64,000 nucleotides of DNA from DASUBV01 sp963822485 (GCA_963822485.1 CAWGHW010000024.1:62001-126000); one strand, 5' to 3'; shown: positions 1 to 9,192, counted from the first letter of the stretch. A program made the numbers and translations. Notes: generated by a model not told the origin, from the letters alone.

Positions 1-372
1 CTCCTCGACCGGGCCACCCGGCGGTGACTCCGCGCTGGCGTTGACGAACGAGCAGCCGTGGAAGCCCGGCGTCACGTACCAGTCGGCGAGCACGTCGAAC
101 ACCCCGAGCAGCCGGCCGCGCGGGTCCAGGTAGCGCCGCTCGACCTCCCCGGTCAGGTGCTTGTGCCAGGCCTCGCCCCGGCGATACAGGTAGGCCCGGA
201 TCAGCTCGTCCTTGCTGCCGAACACGCTGTACAGCGTGGCCTTGGCCACCCCCGCGCGCTCAATCACCTTGTCGATGCCGACGGTGTGCACGCCGCCGGC
301 GTAGAACAGCTCGTTGGCGGCCGTCAGCAACCGCTCGCGGGCTGACTGCCGTTCGGTGGTCGGCGTACTCAT
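1..372 (-). CDS. TetR/AcrR family transcriptional regulator (3' end outside window)
   Basis: This is the N-terminal part of a TetR-type repressor read leftwards off the window. It begins MSTPTTERQSARERLL, and the helix-turn-helix region contains GVHTVGIDKVIERAGVAKATLY followed by FGSKDELI, which is the classical TetR DNA-binding fold. About 124 residues are visible and the ligand-binding part is cut off. It is divergent from the MFS transporter at 458, and two CAGAC/GTCTG dyads lie between them, so local repression of the pump is a reasonable inference. The start ATG at 372 is the first Met before the helix-turn-helix. Confidence 0.9.
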   Translation of the reverse strand, partial: MSTPTTERQSARERLLTAANELFYAGGVHTVGIDKVIERAGVAKATLYSVFGSKDELIRAYLYRRGEAWHKHLTGEVERRYLDPRGRLLGVFDVLADWYVTPGFHGCSFVNASAESPPGGPVEE

Positions 373-386
373 GGGCTTGACAATAC

Positions 387-432
387 CAGACCGGTCTGTC
401 TAGTGTAAGCCGTTGCCAGACAGACCAGTCTG
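387..432. promoter_or_regulatory. Two TetR-type operator dyads between regulator and MFS gene
   Basis: CAGACCGGTCTG at 387-398 is a perfect 12-bp palindrome. CAGACCAGTCTG at 421-432 repeats the same half-sites with two altered centre bases. The centres are 34 bp apart, a little over three helical turns. Their place between a divergent tetR and its neighbouring pump suggests autoregulation plus control of the pump. Confidence 0.75.
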
Positions 433-457
433 TGTGGAAACGTCAACGAGGAGGGTC

Positions 458-1819
458 ATGTCTTCTGCTCAGCCGTCCTGCGCGGAGCGGCCCCAGTCCA
501 CCGCGGCCATGTCCACCCCGGCCATGCGAGCGTCGGTGGCCGCGCTGGAGTCACCCGCCCGGCCCCCGGCTGAGCCCGCGCTGACCCATCGGGATGTCGC
601 GCGAGGTCGGGATGTCGCGCGAGGCCGGGCGCGGACCGGCATGTTCGCGGCGGTCAGCGCGGTGCTCGTGCTGTTCATGACCGCGGCCGGCGCGCCGTCC
701 CCGCTGTACGTCGTGTACCAGCAGGCCTGGGGCTTCTCCGCGATGACCCTGACCGTCGTCTTCGCCGTCTACGTGGCCGGCCTGATGGCCGCGCTGCTCG
801 TGCTCGGCGCGCTGTCCGACCACGTCGGCCGGCGGCCCGTCCTCGCCGCCGCCATCGCGCTGGAGGCCACCGCGATGGTGCTGTTCCTGGTGGCCGGCGA
901 CGTGTGGGTGCTGCTCCTGGCCCGCATCGTGCAGGGCATCGCCACCGGCGCCGCCATCACCACTCTCGGCGCCACCCTGGTCGACATGAACCCCCCGCAC
1001 GCGCCCGGCCGGGCCGGCCTGGTCAGCAGCGTGGCCTCGGTCTCCGGCCTCGCGCTCGGTGCGCTCGGCTGCGGCGCGCTGATCCAGTTCGCCCCCGCGC
1101 CCATGCGCCTGGTGTTCGTGCTGCTGCTGGCCGGGCTCGTGCTGGCCGCCGTCGTGGTGGCCGTGATGCCGGAGACCTCCGCCCGCCGCCCCGGCGCCCG
1201 CGCCTCTCTCGCCCCCCGGCTCGGCGTCCCGTCCCGGCTGCGCCGCGACGTCTATGCCCTCGTGCCCATGCTCGTCGCGAGCTGGGCGCTCGGCGGCCTG
1301 TACCTGTCGCTCGGCCCGTCCGTGGCGGCCAGCGTCTTCGGGCTCAGCAGCCACGTCATCGAGGGCCTGGTCGTGACGCTCCTGTGCGGGACCGGTGCCA
1401 TCTCCGCGTTCTCGTTCCGGCACTGGCCGGTCAGCCGGATGCTGGCCATCGCCGCGATCCTGCTCACCGCCGGGACCGTGCTGACCCTCGGCGGCGTCGA
1501 GGCGCACAGCATCCTGCTCGCCGCCCTCGGCACCGCCCTGGCCGGCGTCGGCTTCGGCGCCGGGCTCCTGGCCTGCTTCGGGACCCTGGCCCGGCTGGCC
1601 GGCCCCGGCGAGCGCGGCGAGTTGTTCTCCGTCGCCTACGTGATCGCCTACCTGGCCTTCAGCGTCCCCGCCGTGTTCGCCGGCGTGGCCGCCGTGTCTA
1701 CCGGGCTGCGGGCCACCACCCTGGTCTACGGCATCGGCGTCGCCGCTCTTAGCCTGGCCGCGCTGGCCGGGCAGCGGCTAACTCAGCAGCAGCGGGCCAG
1801 CCGCCCCCTGGGCGGCTGA
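458..1819 (+). CDS. MFS transporter (12-TM drug-efflux type)
   Basis: A 453-residue major facilitator permease. After a low-complexity N-terminus (about 65 residues) come repeated hydrophobic segments, with LGALSDHVGRRPVL in the first cytoplasmic loop. That is the MFS motif A (G-x-x-D-R/H-x-G-R-R). The start at 458 is chosen over the earlier in-frame codon at 413 because GAGGAGG lies just upstream and 413 would fall between the operators. An 18-bp tandem duplication at 589-624 doubles the peptide RDVARG just before TM1. Its substrate cannot be told; proton-driven drug or metabolite export under the divergent TetR is inferred. Confidence 0.88.
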   Translation: MSSAQPSCAERPQSTAAMSTPAMRASVAALESPARPPAEPALTHRDVARGRDVARGRARTGMFAAVSAVLVLFMTAAGAPSPLYVVYQQAWGFSAMTLTVVFAVYVAGLMAALLVLGALSDHVGRRPVLAAAIALEATAMVLFLVAGDVWVLLLARIVQGIATGAAITTLGATLVDMNPPHAPGRAGLVSSVASVSGLALGALGCGALIQFAPAPMRLVFVLLLAGLVLAAVVVAVMPETSARRPGARASLAPRLGVPSRLRRDVYALVPMLVASWALGGLYLSLGPSVAASVFGLSSHVIEGLVVTLLCGTGAISAFSFRHWPVSRMLAIAAILLTAGTVLTLGGVEAHSILLAALGTALAGVGFGAGLLACFGTLARLAGPGERGELFSVAYVIAYLAFSVPAVFAGVAAVSTGLRATTLVYGIGVAALSLAALAGQRLTQQQRASRPLGG

Positions 1820-1863
1820 CCCGCGTTGGCCTGCTGAGCGGCGTGGGTGACGCTGAGGTCGAA

Positions 1864-2719
1864 TCAGCCGCCCGTGGCGATGGCCGACAGTTCCTCCGCG
1901 GTGAGGTCCAGCGAGGCTGCCGCCACGTTCGCCTCCAGGTGCTTCGGCGAGCCCGTGCCGGGGATCGGCAGCATCGCCGACGAGTGCTGAAGCATCCACG
2001 CCAGTACCACCTGGCGCGGATCCACGCCCAGCCGCTCCGCCGCCGCCCGGACCGCCGCCTTCTGCTCGTGCTGCTGGATCGGCGCCCACGGGATGAACGC
2101 GAGCCCTTCCTGCGAGCACAGGTCCAGCATCGACTCCGACGAGCGGTCGTCCACGTTGTAGCGGTTCTGCACCGATACCACCGGCGTCAGCGTCTGGGCC
2201 TCGCGAAGCTGCTCCTCCGAGAAGTTCGACACCCCGATGTGCCGGATCTTCCCCTCCGCCTTCAGCTCCACCAGCGTCCCGATCGAGTCCGCCAGCGGCA
2301 CCTTCGCGTCCGGCGCGTGGAACTGGTACAGCGGGATCTGGTCCAGCCGCAGGCGGCGCAGGCTGCCCTCGCACGCCTCCCGCAGGTGGGCCGGCCGCCC
2401 GTCCTGGTCCCAGCTTTCCGGGGCCCGACCGGGTCAGGCCGCCCTTGGTCGCGATGACCAGGTCGTCCGGGTAGGGGTGCAGCGCCTCGGCGATCAAGGT
2501 CTCGCTGACCTCAGGACCGTAGGAGTCCGCGGTGTCGATGAAGTTGATGCCTAGTTCGACCGCGCGCCGCAGAGTGGCCTTGGCCTGCTCCCGGTCCGGC
2601 GGGTCTCCCCAGATCCCCTGGCCGGTGATGCGCATGGCGCCGAACCCAAGCCTGTTGACGGTGAGGTCACCGCCGACGTCGATCGTGCCCGCCGCGGTGG
2701 CCGAAGGCTCGCTGCCCAT
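1864..2719 (-). pseudogene. Aldo/keto reductase, frameshifted
   Basis: An NADPH-dependent aldo/keto reductase family protein of about 284 residues if the frame is restored. The N-terminal part has RLGFGAMRITG and the catalytic-region signature INFIDTADSYGPEVSE; the C-terminal part has GKIRHIGVSNFSEEQL, SVQNRYNV and PIPGTGSPKHLEAN (NADP-binding). The frame breaks near 2418, where one extra G/C (on the coding strand, GGGCCCCGGAAAG) separates the halves; the total length is 3n+1, matching one inserted base. The start at 2719 has AGGAGG upstream. This could be a sequencing error or a recent mutation; nothing else is damaged. Confidence 0.85.
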
Positions 2720-2771
2720 AAGAGATCCTCCTTGGTTGTGGCTCCCAGCCTTTCAGCCCCCGCGCGCGACC

Positions 2772-2812
2772 GTGCACCGGGGCATGCCATTAGTGTCCGA
2801 TCCCCGGTGCGC
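2772..2812. repeat. Inverted repeat (9-bp perfect stem, 19-nt loop)
   Basis: GCACCGGGG at 2774-2782 pairs exactly with CCCCGGTGC at 2802-2810, and the stem extends by a wobble pair and one GC pair. It lies between the aldo/keto reductase start and the decayed HNH gene. It may be a terminator-like hairpin or the edge of a mobile repeat; no terminal duplication was seen. Confidence 0.4.
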
Positions 2813-2858
2813 AAGGCAGCGTTCGAGGCCCGGCCCGGGACGGCCGCGTGAGTAGGCG

Positions 2859-5232
2859 GTGACCAGGACCAGCTCCTGGCTGAGCTGGATGCTCTGGACG
2901 CCACGGCCGCCGACGCTGGCAACAGGCTGGCGAGCCCGGGCACGGGCGAGGCCAGCCAGACCCAGGCCTGGGCGACGCGTCCGGCCAGGGCTCCAGCGAC
3001 CCCGGCGGTGACCCAGCCGCCGACGGAGCGGCGCTCGGGCCGGGGGTGCTCGGGCTGGTGGCTGATGCGCTGCCCGCCGGCCCGGGCCTGGCGGCGTGGG
3101 TCGCACAGTGCCCGCCTGGCCAGCTGCCAGACGTGGACCTGCCCGCCGCGGCGGCGGCGCTGCGCCGGGTCACGTCCTGGGCGCAGGCCGCCGAGCTCGC
3201 CGTGGTCGCGCAGATCGCCGTCCGGTCCGCCGCCCGCGACCCCCGCACCGGCCTGGCCGAGGACGGCCGCCCCGCGGCGGTGACCCGTGACGCCGCCGCG
3301 CAGGCGGCCTGGCGCTGACCCTGTCACCCGGCACCGCGTCCTGGTGGGCTGACCTGGCGGTCACCCTGGGCTGGCGGCTGCCCGCGACTCACGCGGCGCT
3401 GTCCGCCGGGCAGATCGACCTGACCCGCGCCCGCATCATCGCCGAGGCCACCGCCGTACTGGCCGATGACACTCGCCCGCGCCGTCGAAGGGCGAGGTGC
3501 TGCCCGCCGCGGGCGGGCAGACCTACGGCCAGCTGCGCGCCGCCGTCGCCCGCGCGGTCATCCTGGCCGACCCGGAGGGTGCCGAGGAACGCCGGGAGGC
3601 CACCGAGCGGCGCGCCCGGGTCGGCCTGTACCCGGCCGAAGCATCACGAGACCGCCACCCTGACCGGGATGAACCTGCCCGCCGTGCAAGCCGCCGCCGC
3701 GATGGCCCGCCTCACCGCCCTGGCCCGCGCTATGCAAGCCGCCGGCGCTGGCGGCGGCATCGACCTGCTGCGCTCCCACGCCTACCTCGGCCTCCTCCTA
3801 GACACCCTGCCCTTCATCCCGCCCCGCCCCGACGCACCGCCCCGACCAACGACCCCGGCCCCGACGACCCCGGCCCCGGCGGCGGCGGCTCCGGCGGTCC
3901 AGGCCAGAGCGACCCGGACGCACCGCGACCCCGGCGACGGCGGTCCCGGCGGAATGACGAGCCAGGTAATGACGAGCCGGGCGATGACGGCCCGGCCGGG
4001 CAGCCCGGCGCGGCCGCCGCGCGGCGGGACCCGCCGCGCGGGGCACCGGAGACCCCGGCACGCCGCCCGCGGCCCGGCACATCCCGCACCGGCCGCCGCC
4101 GCGGACCCAGCGACCAGCCCACCCCGGACGACAGCGCCACCGAGGGACCCGCCACCTGCTGGCCCGGCCAGCCCGGGCGACCCCGGCCCTGGCCAGTCGC
4201 GTCCGCCGGCCGCCCGGCCCGACAGCACGGGCACCTCGCCCGGCGGCCCGGCCGGGCCGCCGGGCCGACCGCGCCCACCGGACCGCTCCGACCCCTCGCC
4301 ACGAGATCCGGGCGGGCCGTCGCCCGGCCCGCCCGGCGATCCGCCTGGCCGGCCCGGACCGCCCGGCCCGCCACCCACTGGCCATGCTCCCGGCACCGGG
4401 CCGCCGCCCGGCCCGGGCCAGTCCCAGGCCCCCGGCCTCGGCGACCCGGGCGGCGCCGGACCGGCCGAGGCGCGCAGTGATCGGCTGCCGCCAGAAGGGT
4501 GGCCCACAGACGCCGACGCGCCCGACCGACGACGGAGTCCGCAAGCCGTCGCTGGAGGTCCCCGAGGGATACGCCGACGACGGCGGCTACCCGGACTATG
4601 ACCTGTACGACGAACCCGCCGACCCTAACCCCATCCCCGCCTGGCCGCCCGTCCCTGCCACCACCCCAGCCCTTGGCCCGACCGCGCACCGGCCTCGCCG
4701 CGGCCCGCCCGGCGCCAGACAGCCGAGCCCGACGACAATGCCGGACGCCCCGCGCGCGGCCTGCTTGAGCTGACCATGCCCTGGTCCGCGCTGGCCCACC
4801 GGTCAGCCAGCCCCGCCACCTTGAGCCGCATCGGACCCGATCACCGCCGAGCAGGCCCGCGCTGCTCGCCGCCGCCGCCCACCACCCCCGCGACCCGGCC
4901 AGCACCGGAACGACCGGCGGGTGCGCTCACCACGCCGCCACCGCTGGCTACCGGCCCACCACGGCCATCCGCGACTACGTCACCGCCCGCGACCAGACCT
5001 GCCGCTACCCCTGCTGCCGCCAGCCCGCCTGGCACGCCGACCTCGACCACACCGATCCCTGGCACAAGGGCGGCCCGACCTGCCCGTGCAATCTCGGCGC
5101 CCTGTGCCGCACCCACCACATCCTCAAGCAACTCCAGGGCTGGACCCTGACCCAGCCCCGCCCCGGCGTCTTCCACTGGACCACCCCCACCGGCCGCACC
5201 TACACATGCGAACCCGACATCCACCCCAGCTA
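2859..5232 (+). pseudogene. DUF222/HNH endonuclease (13E12 repeat family), multiply frameshifted
   Basis: Pieces of one protein can be followed through several frames. A DUF222-like helical N-terminus appears around 3046-3318 (LVADALPAGPGLAAWV, SWAQAAELAVVAQIA), then ATHAALSAGQIDLTRARIIAE and GGQTYGQLRAAVARAVI. NLPAVQAAAAMARLTALARA follows, then a very long Pro/Gly/Arg-rich linker (about 3800-4700). The C-terminal HNH motif region is near 5000-5190 (RDYVTARDQTCRYPCCRQPA, DLDHTDPWHKGG, NLGALCRTHH). At least four frame changes are needed. Such genes are common multicopy elements in actinobacteria. The 5' end is uncertain; the 3' stop is TAG at 5230-5232. Confidence 0.75.
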
Positions 5233-5419
5233 GCACAGTGGCTTCATAGACAACGGCAGGGCATAAGCGTTGTTCTGGCAACACCGGAGATTTCAGGAAA
5301 TGCCATGGCCAGGCCGATACGCTGGCGAGCCAATGAGCCGAGGTGGCGATGCCCTGGCGTTTCTTGACGCAGCAGTCGCCGCCGCCCCGCCGTATCCCCT
5401 AACGGAGTAAAATAACCCG

Positions 5420-5929
5420 ATGACGCGCAGAATGTACGACTCCGTGGACTGGCAGAAGATCCCTGCGAACGCCAAGATGGTCGCCGGATATGTGGACGGC
5501 GCCTTTGCGTGGCCAGCGGAGGCGTGGGCCAGGTTCCCCAAAGCCGCGCACGTGCGAATCTCCGTCATCCCGCCCGGGGACCCCAAGGACGCCGGCGTGC
5601 TCGACGTGGAGTCGGGCGCGGCGAGCGTGGACGATGCCCCGGGGTTCATCCGGGCTCGCCGCCGGAACAAGAAGCGCGCGGTCATTTACGTGGAACGGTC
5701 GCTGGTGGACGACATCCGCAAGGCGTGCACGGGCCTGGACTACGGCCTGTGGGTCGCCGACTGGACGGGCAAGCCGCACAAGCTGGCCGACATGAACAAG
5801 GTCGTGGCGGTCCAGTGGAGTGGCGGGGTGGATGTGCCGTACGACATCAGCGAAGTGTTCGACCGCACGTGGCACCCGCAGGGCGTGGCCAAGGTGCAGG
5901 AAAGGCTGGGGCTCATCCCGGCGTCATAA
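5420..5929 (+). CDS. GH25-like TIM-barrel protein of actinophage type
   Basis: A 169-residue protein starting MTRRMYDSVDWQKIP, with VAGYVDGAFAW, a conserved acidic motif GVLDVESGAAS and YGLWVADWTGKP. This layout (YDS start, GY-x-DG, LD-x-E, W-x-A-W) resembles the small glycoside-hydrolase-25-like or DUF1906-like proteins of actinomycetes and their phages. No signal peptide is visible, so an export route or a hydrolytic role is not shown. The internal Met at 5432 is an alternative start; GGAG at 5404 supports 5420 weakly. The stop overlaps tail to tail with the following thioesterase gene by 17 bp. Function is inferred from pattern only. Confidence 0.6.
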   Translation: MTRRMYDSVDWQKIPANAKMVAGYVDGAFAWPAEAWARFPKAAHVRISVIPPGDPKDAGVLDVESGAASVDDAPGFIRARRRNKKRAVIYVERSLVDDIRKACTGLDYGLWVADWTGKPHKLADMNKVVAVQWSGGVDVPYDISEVFDRTWHPQGVAKVQERLGLIPAS

Positions 5930-6458
5930 TCAGGCAGTTGCTGCTGGCCGTGGTGACGAGGCGGCGGGCGCTGTCGTGCACCTCGACGGCGGCCAGGGCC
6001 ATGCGCCGGCCGGACCGGACGACCTTGCCAGTCACGGTCAGGGTGCCGCTGTTGAGGGTGACGGGCCGCAGGTAGTTCACGGTGATGTCCACCGAGGTGT
6101 AGGCGACGCCGGGCGCGAGCGTGGTGTGCACGGCGCAGCCGGCGGCGGAGTCGGCCAGGGTGCACACGAGGCCGCCGTGCACGACGCCGATGGGGTTGTA
6201 GACGGACTCGTCGGGCTCGCACTCGAAGACGGCCAGCCCGTGATCGACCTCGCGCAGCCGCATGTTCAGGAGCTGGGCGATGGGCGGGGGCGGGACGTCG
6301 CCGGCGGCGACGGCTCGCATGAACTCCAGGCCGGACAGTCCGGCGGCGCCGGCGGCGGTGATGGCGGGGTCGTACCAGCTAACGGTCTTGGACCGGGCCT
6401 CGCCCCAGCCGGGCGGCGCCACGTCGGTGTGCTCGGCGGCCTGAGAATCGGCGGACAC
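5913..6458 (-). CDS. PaaI-like hotdog thioesterase
   Basis: A 181-residue acyl-CoA thioesterase-like protein of the hotdog fold. The diagnostic segment is YNPIGVVHGGLVCTLADSAAG (the HGG loop with the following Asp), then YTSVDITVNYLRPV. It starts with GTG at 6458, overlapping the stop of the MFS gene by one base (TAGTG), so it is probably translationally coupled to the pump. The substrate is unknown. Being the second gene behind an HxlR-controlled efflux pump suggests a detoxification role rather than phenylacetate catabolism, although a paa cluster lies 6 kb away. Confidence 0.85.
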   Translation of the reverse strand: MSADSQAAEHTDVAPPGWGEARSKTVSWYDPAITAAGAAGLSGLEFMRAVAAGDVPPPPIAQLLNMRLREVDHGLAVFECEPDESVYNPIGVVHGGLVCTLADSAAGCAVHTTLAPGVAYTSVDITVNYLRPVTLNSGTLTVTGKVVRSGRRMALAAVEVHDSARRLVTTASSNCLIMTPG

Positions 6459-8047
6459 TATCGGACTCCTTCAACGGCAGACGGCGAGGACGGTGCTGAC
6501 CCTCCGGGCGGCGTCGGCGTCGGCGTCGGCGTTGGTGCCGGCGCCGGCGGTGCGGGCGGCACCGACGGTGCGGACGGGGCAGCCAGGGCCGCGGTCCGGG
6601 CGGACCTGGGAGTGGACCGGCTGGTGAGCAGGCCGGCGGCGACCACCGCGGCGCCGGCGAAGAACGCGATGATCAGCTCGAGCGCGTGCTGATAGGTCAC
6701 GATGGGGTCGGTGGACGAGATGTGAGCAAGGATCGCCACCAGCCCGGCCACGCCGAGCACGGTGCCGACCTGGCGGGCCATGTTGAGCACGCCGCTGCCG
6801 GTCCCGAACCGGGCGGGCGGCAGCGAGGAGCTTCCGGCGGCGAGCAGCGAGGGGATGGTCAGGCCGACGCCGGCCCCGCCGATGAGCTGGGCGGGCAGCA
6901 GATGGGTCAGGTAGGCGGGGTGGGCCTGGATCTGGGCCAGCCACAGCCACTGCGAGGCGACGTTGACGAGGCAGCCGATGACGGCGACGCGGCCGGGGCC
7001 GCCGAGGATGGCGGCCAGTCGCGGGGCGACGAAGCGGGCGAACGGCAGGACCATGAGCGGGCCGGGGCCGATGGCGAGGCCGGCCCGGACGGCGGAGTAG
7101 TGCCACTCGCCGGTCAGGAACTCGACGGAGTTGAGCACGAAGGCCCCGAAGCCGGCGTAGTACAGGATCGAGGCGACGAAGGTCCCGCTGAAGGTCCGTG
7201 ACCGCAGCAGCCCCAGCTCGATGACGGGGGAGTGGTGGCGGTGCGAGCGGAAGACCATGGCCGCCCCGCAGGCCACGGCGGCGACGAGCAGGCCGATGAA
7301 CCGGTCGGAGCCCCAGCCCCAGGCGGGGGCCTTGACCAGCGCCAGGGCGATGAGGCCGACGGCAGCGGCGAGCAGGGCGGCGCCGATGAGGTCGGGGCGG
7401 CCGCGGACGTTCTCGTCGCGGCTCTCGGGGACGACGCGGGCGGCGAGGAGCACGGCGACGAGGCCGACGGGCAGGTTGATCCAGAACACCCAGCGCCAGC
7501 TGACCTGCACGAGGCTGCCGCCGATCACGGGGCCGAGCGCGGCGCCCAGGGCGCCGAGGGCGGACCAGGTGCCGATGGCGCGCGGGCGGTCGGCGGCGGG
7601 GACGGCGGCGAGCAGCAGGGACAGCGACGCGGGCACCATCAGGCCGGCCCCGGCGGCCTGGATGAGCCGGGCGATGATGAGCTCGGCGACGCCGGGGGCC
7701 AGGCCGCAGAGCAGGGAGCCGAAGCTGAAGGCGATGAGCCCGGCGACGAACAGCCGTCGCCGCCCGACGCGGTCGGCCCACCGCCCGGCGGGCACGAGGA
7801 TGGCGGCGAACACGATGGTGTAGCCGTTCAGCACCCAGGACAGCGAGCTCAGGCTGGTTCCGTGGTATTCGTGCCCGATGTAGGGGAACGCCAGGTTGAC
7901 GATGAACAGGTCGAGACTCGACATGAACACGGCCAGGGACAGCACGCCGACGATCCCGGCCACCTGACGGGGCGACAGGGATGGCGCGGGCGCTGCGTGC
8001 GGCCGGACGTCAGACGACTGGGCATCCGTCGCAGGGGTTGAGTCCAC
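6458..8047 (-). CDS. DHA2-family (EmrB/QacA) MFS efflux transporter
   Basis: A 529-residue, probably 14-TM permease. Visible signatures are DLFIVNLAFPYI in TM1, motif A GRWADRVGRRRLFV, and motif C-type ALGAALGPVIGGSLVQVSWRWVFWINLP. The C-terminus is a Pro/Ala/Thr-rich tail. I start it at GTG 8047, which has GAGG seven bases upstream; the longer frame to 8161 would run through both operators and into the hxlR start. It is divergent from the HxlR gene at 8160, which presumably represses it. It is probably a proton-driven multidrug exporter. Confidence 0.9.
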   Translation of the reverse strand: MDSTPATDAQSSDVRPHAAPAPSLSPRQVAGIVGVLSLAVFMSSLDLFIVNLAFPYIGHEYHGTSLSSLSWVLNGYTIVFAAILVPAGRWADRVGRRRLFVAGLIAFSFGSLLCGLAPGVAELIIARLIQAAGAGLMVPASLSLLLAAVPAADRPRAIGTWSALGALGAALGPVIGGSLVQVSWRWVFWINLPVGLVAVLLAARVVPESRDENVRGRPDLIGAALLAAAVGLIALALVKAPAWGWGSDRFIGLLVAAVACGAAMVFRSHRHHSPVIELGLLRSRTFSGTFVASILYYAGFGAFVLNSVEFLTGEWHYSAVRAGLAIGPGPLMVLPFARFVAPRLAAILGGPGRVAVIGCLVNVASQWLWLAQIQAHPAYLTHLLPAQLIGGAGVGLTIPSLLAAGSSSLPPARFGTGSGVLNMARQVGTVLGVAGLVAILAHISSTDPIVTYQHALELIIAFFAGAAVVAAGLLTSRSTPRSARTAALAAPSAPSVPPAPPAPAPTPTPTPTPPGGSAPSSPSAVEGVR

Positions 8048-8074
8048 GTCACATCCTCGGTGAGTCCGGATCCT

Positions 8075-8138
8075 GGTGAGTCTGAAATCTGGACTCACCC
8101 TACTCCGACTTTCGCGTGCGAGTCCAGAAACTGGACTC
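8075..8138. promoter_or_regulatory. Paired HxlR operators
   Basis: GGTGAGTC...GACTCACC at 8075-8099 (8-bp arms) and GAGTCCA-N5-TGGACTC at 8120-8138 (7-bp arms) are perfect dyads. They share the core GAGTC/GACTC and the element TGAAATCTGGACTC or AGAAACTGGACTC. Their centres are 42 bp apart (four turns), and they fill the space between the divergent pump and regulator. A further half-site GTGAGTCC is at 8060-8067. Confidence 0.8.
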
Positions 8139-8159
8139 ACTGGAGGTAGGCTCGGTGCC

Positions 8160-8603
8160 ATGACGTCGGTGACGCCTCAGCCGCGAGCCTGCTCCATCGC
8201 CCGCACGCTCGCGATCGTGGGCGAGAAGTGGGCGCTGCTCGCGGTGCGCGAGGTGTTCCTCGGCAACCGCCGGTTCGACGAGATGATCAGGCGCACGGGC
8301 GCGCCGCGGGACACGCTGGCGGCCCGGCTGCGCACGCTGGTCGGGGCGGGGATCCTGGAGCGCAGCCAGTACGCCGAGCACCCGGCCCGGTTCGAGTACC
8401 GGCTGACGGAGGCGGGCCGCGACCTCTACCCGGTCATCGTCACGCTGATGAGCTGGGGTGACCGGCACCTGGACGACGGCAGCGGGCCGCCCCTGGTCAT
8501 CGAGCACCACGGGGATCACGCGCTCGCGCCCGCGCTGGTCTGCCAGGAGTGCGGGGAGCCGGTGCACCCGCGCGACACCCGCCCGCGGGCCGCCCACCGC
8601 TAA
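8160..8603 (+). CDS. HxlR family winged-helix regulator
   Basis: A 147-residue regulator. It has the HxlR N-terminal Cys region (ACSIARTLAIVGEKWALLAVREVF), the recognition region RRFDEMIRRTGAPRDTLAARL and the wing ERSQYAEHPARFEYRLTEAG. A C-terminal CQECGEPV pair of cysteines may bind metal or sense redox state. The start at 8160 follows GGAGG. The stop TAA at 8601 is the first of four in-frame TAA codons created by a 15-bp tandem repeat. It faces the DHA2 pump across two dyads. Confidence 0.92.
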   Translation: MTSVTPQPRACSIARTLAIVGEKWALLAVREVFLGNRRFDEMIRRTGAPRDTLAARLRTLVGAGILERSQYAEHPARFEYRLTEAGRDLYPVIVTLMSWGDRHLDDGSGPPLVIEHHGDHALAPALVCQECGEPVHPRDTRPRAAHR

Positions 8604-8660
8604 CCCGCGCGCGGCTAACCCGCCCGCCGGTAACCCTCGCGCCGCTAACCCTCGCGCCGC
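8601..8660 (+). repeat. 15-bp tandem repeat carrying four in-frame stop codons
   Basis: Four consecutive 15-bp units (8601, 8616, 8631, 8646) each begin TAACCC, and the last two are identical. Because 15 is a multiple of three, each unit adds another TAA in the hxlR frame. A slipped-strand duplication of the stop-codon region is the simplest origin. Confidence 0.85.
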
Positions 8661-8758
8661 GCCGCAGAAATTCGTGCCCCCGGCCTGTCCATGGCAGGCC
8701 GTCGAGTTCGTCGTGCTGGTGACAAGCCGGACCAGCGAACCGCGAAAGAGGTACGTAA

Positions 8759-9163
8759 GTGAGCGCGTGGTCAACGACAAAGAAGAGCATCGGCGCCATC
8801 ACCCTGTTCGTCGAGGACCTGGATCGGGCTAAGGCTTTTTACCAGGATGTCTTCGGCCTGCCGGTGGCCTTTACCGACGATAACTCGGCGGTATTCAGCT
8901 TCGATAACACGATCATCAATCTGCTCCGCACGACGGCGGCGCCGGACCTTATCAAGCCGGCCCTGGTGGCCGGCCCGGAGGCCGGATCGCGCTTCCAGTT
9001 CAGCATCTGGGTCGACGACGTGGACGCGGTTTGCGCGGACCTGGCCCAGCGCGGCGTGACCCTGCTCAACGGGCCGGTCAGTCGCCCCTGGGGAATGCGC
9101 ACGGCCGCCTTCACCGACCCGAGCGGGCACGTCTGGGAAATCGCGCAGGAACTGCCCCGCTGA
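8759..9163 (+). CDS. VOC (glyoxalase/bleomycin-resistance) family protein
   Basis: A 134-residue vicinal-oxygen-chelate protein with the two beta-alpha-beta-beta-beta halves: ITLFVEDLDRAKAFYQDVFGL at the start and FSIWVDDVDAVCADL in the middle. It ends FTDPSGHVWEIAQELP, carrying the usual late metal-ligand Glu in the family. The GTG start has GAGG about eight bases upstream. It is followed 29 bp later by the DinB/DUF664 gene, so the two may be co-transcribed. Substrate is unknown; such proteins range from glyoxalases to antibiotic-binding proteins. Confidence 0.9.
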   Translation: MSAWSTTKKSIGAITLFVEDLDRAKAFYQDVFGLPVAFTDDNSAVFSFDNTIINLLRTTAAPDLIKPALVAGPEAGSRFQFSIWVDDVDAVCADLAQRGVTLLNGPVSRPWGMRTAAFTDPSGHVWEIAQELPR

Positions 9164-9192
9164 ATAACCCCCATCAATAACAAGGAGGAGCC

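Noticed and set aside
6458..8161. Start of the DHA2 pump at 8161
   Set aside because: It would include both HxlR operators and overlap the hxlR start; GTG 8047 has a proper ribosome site.
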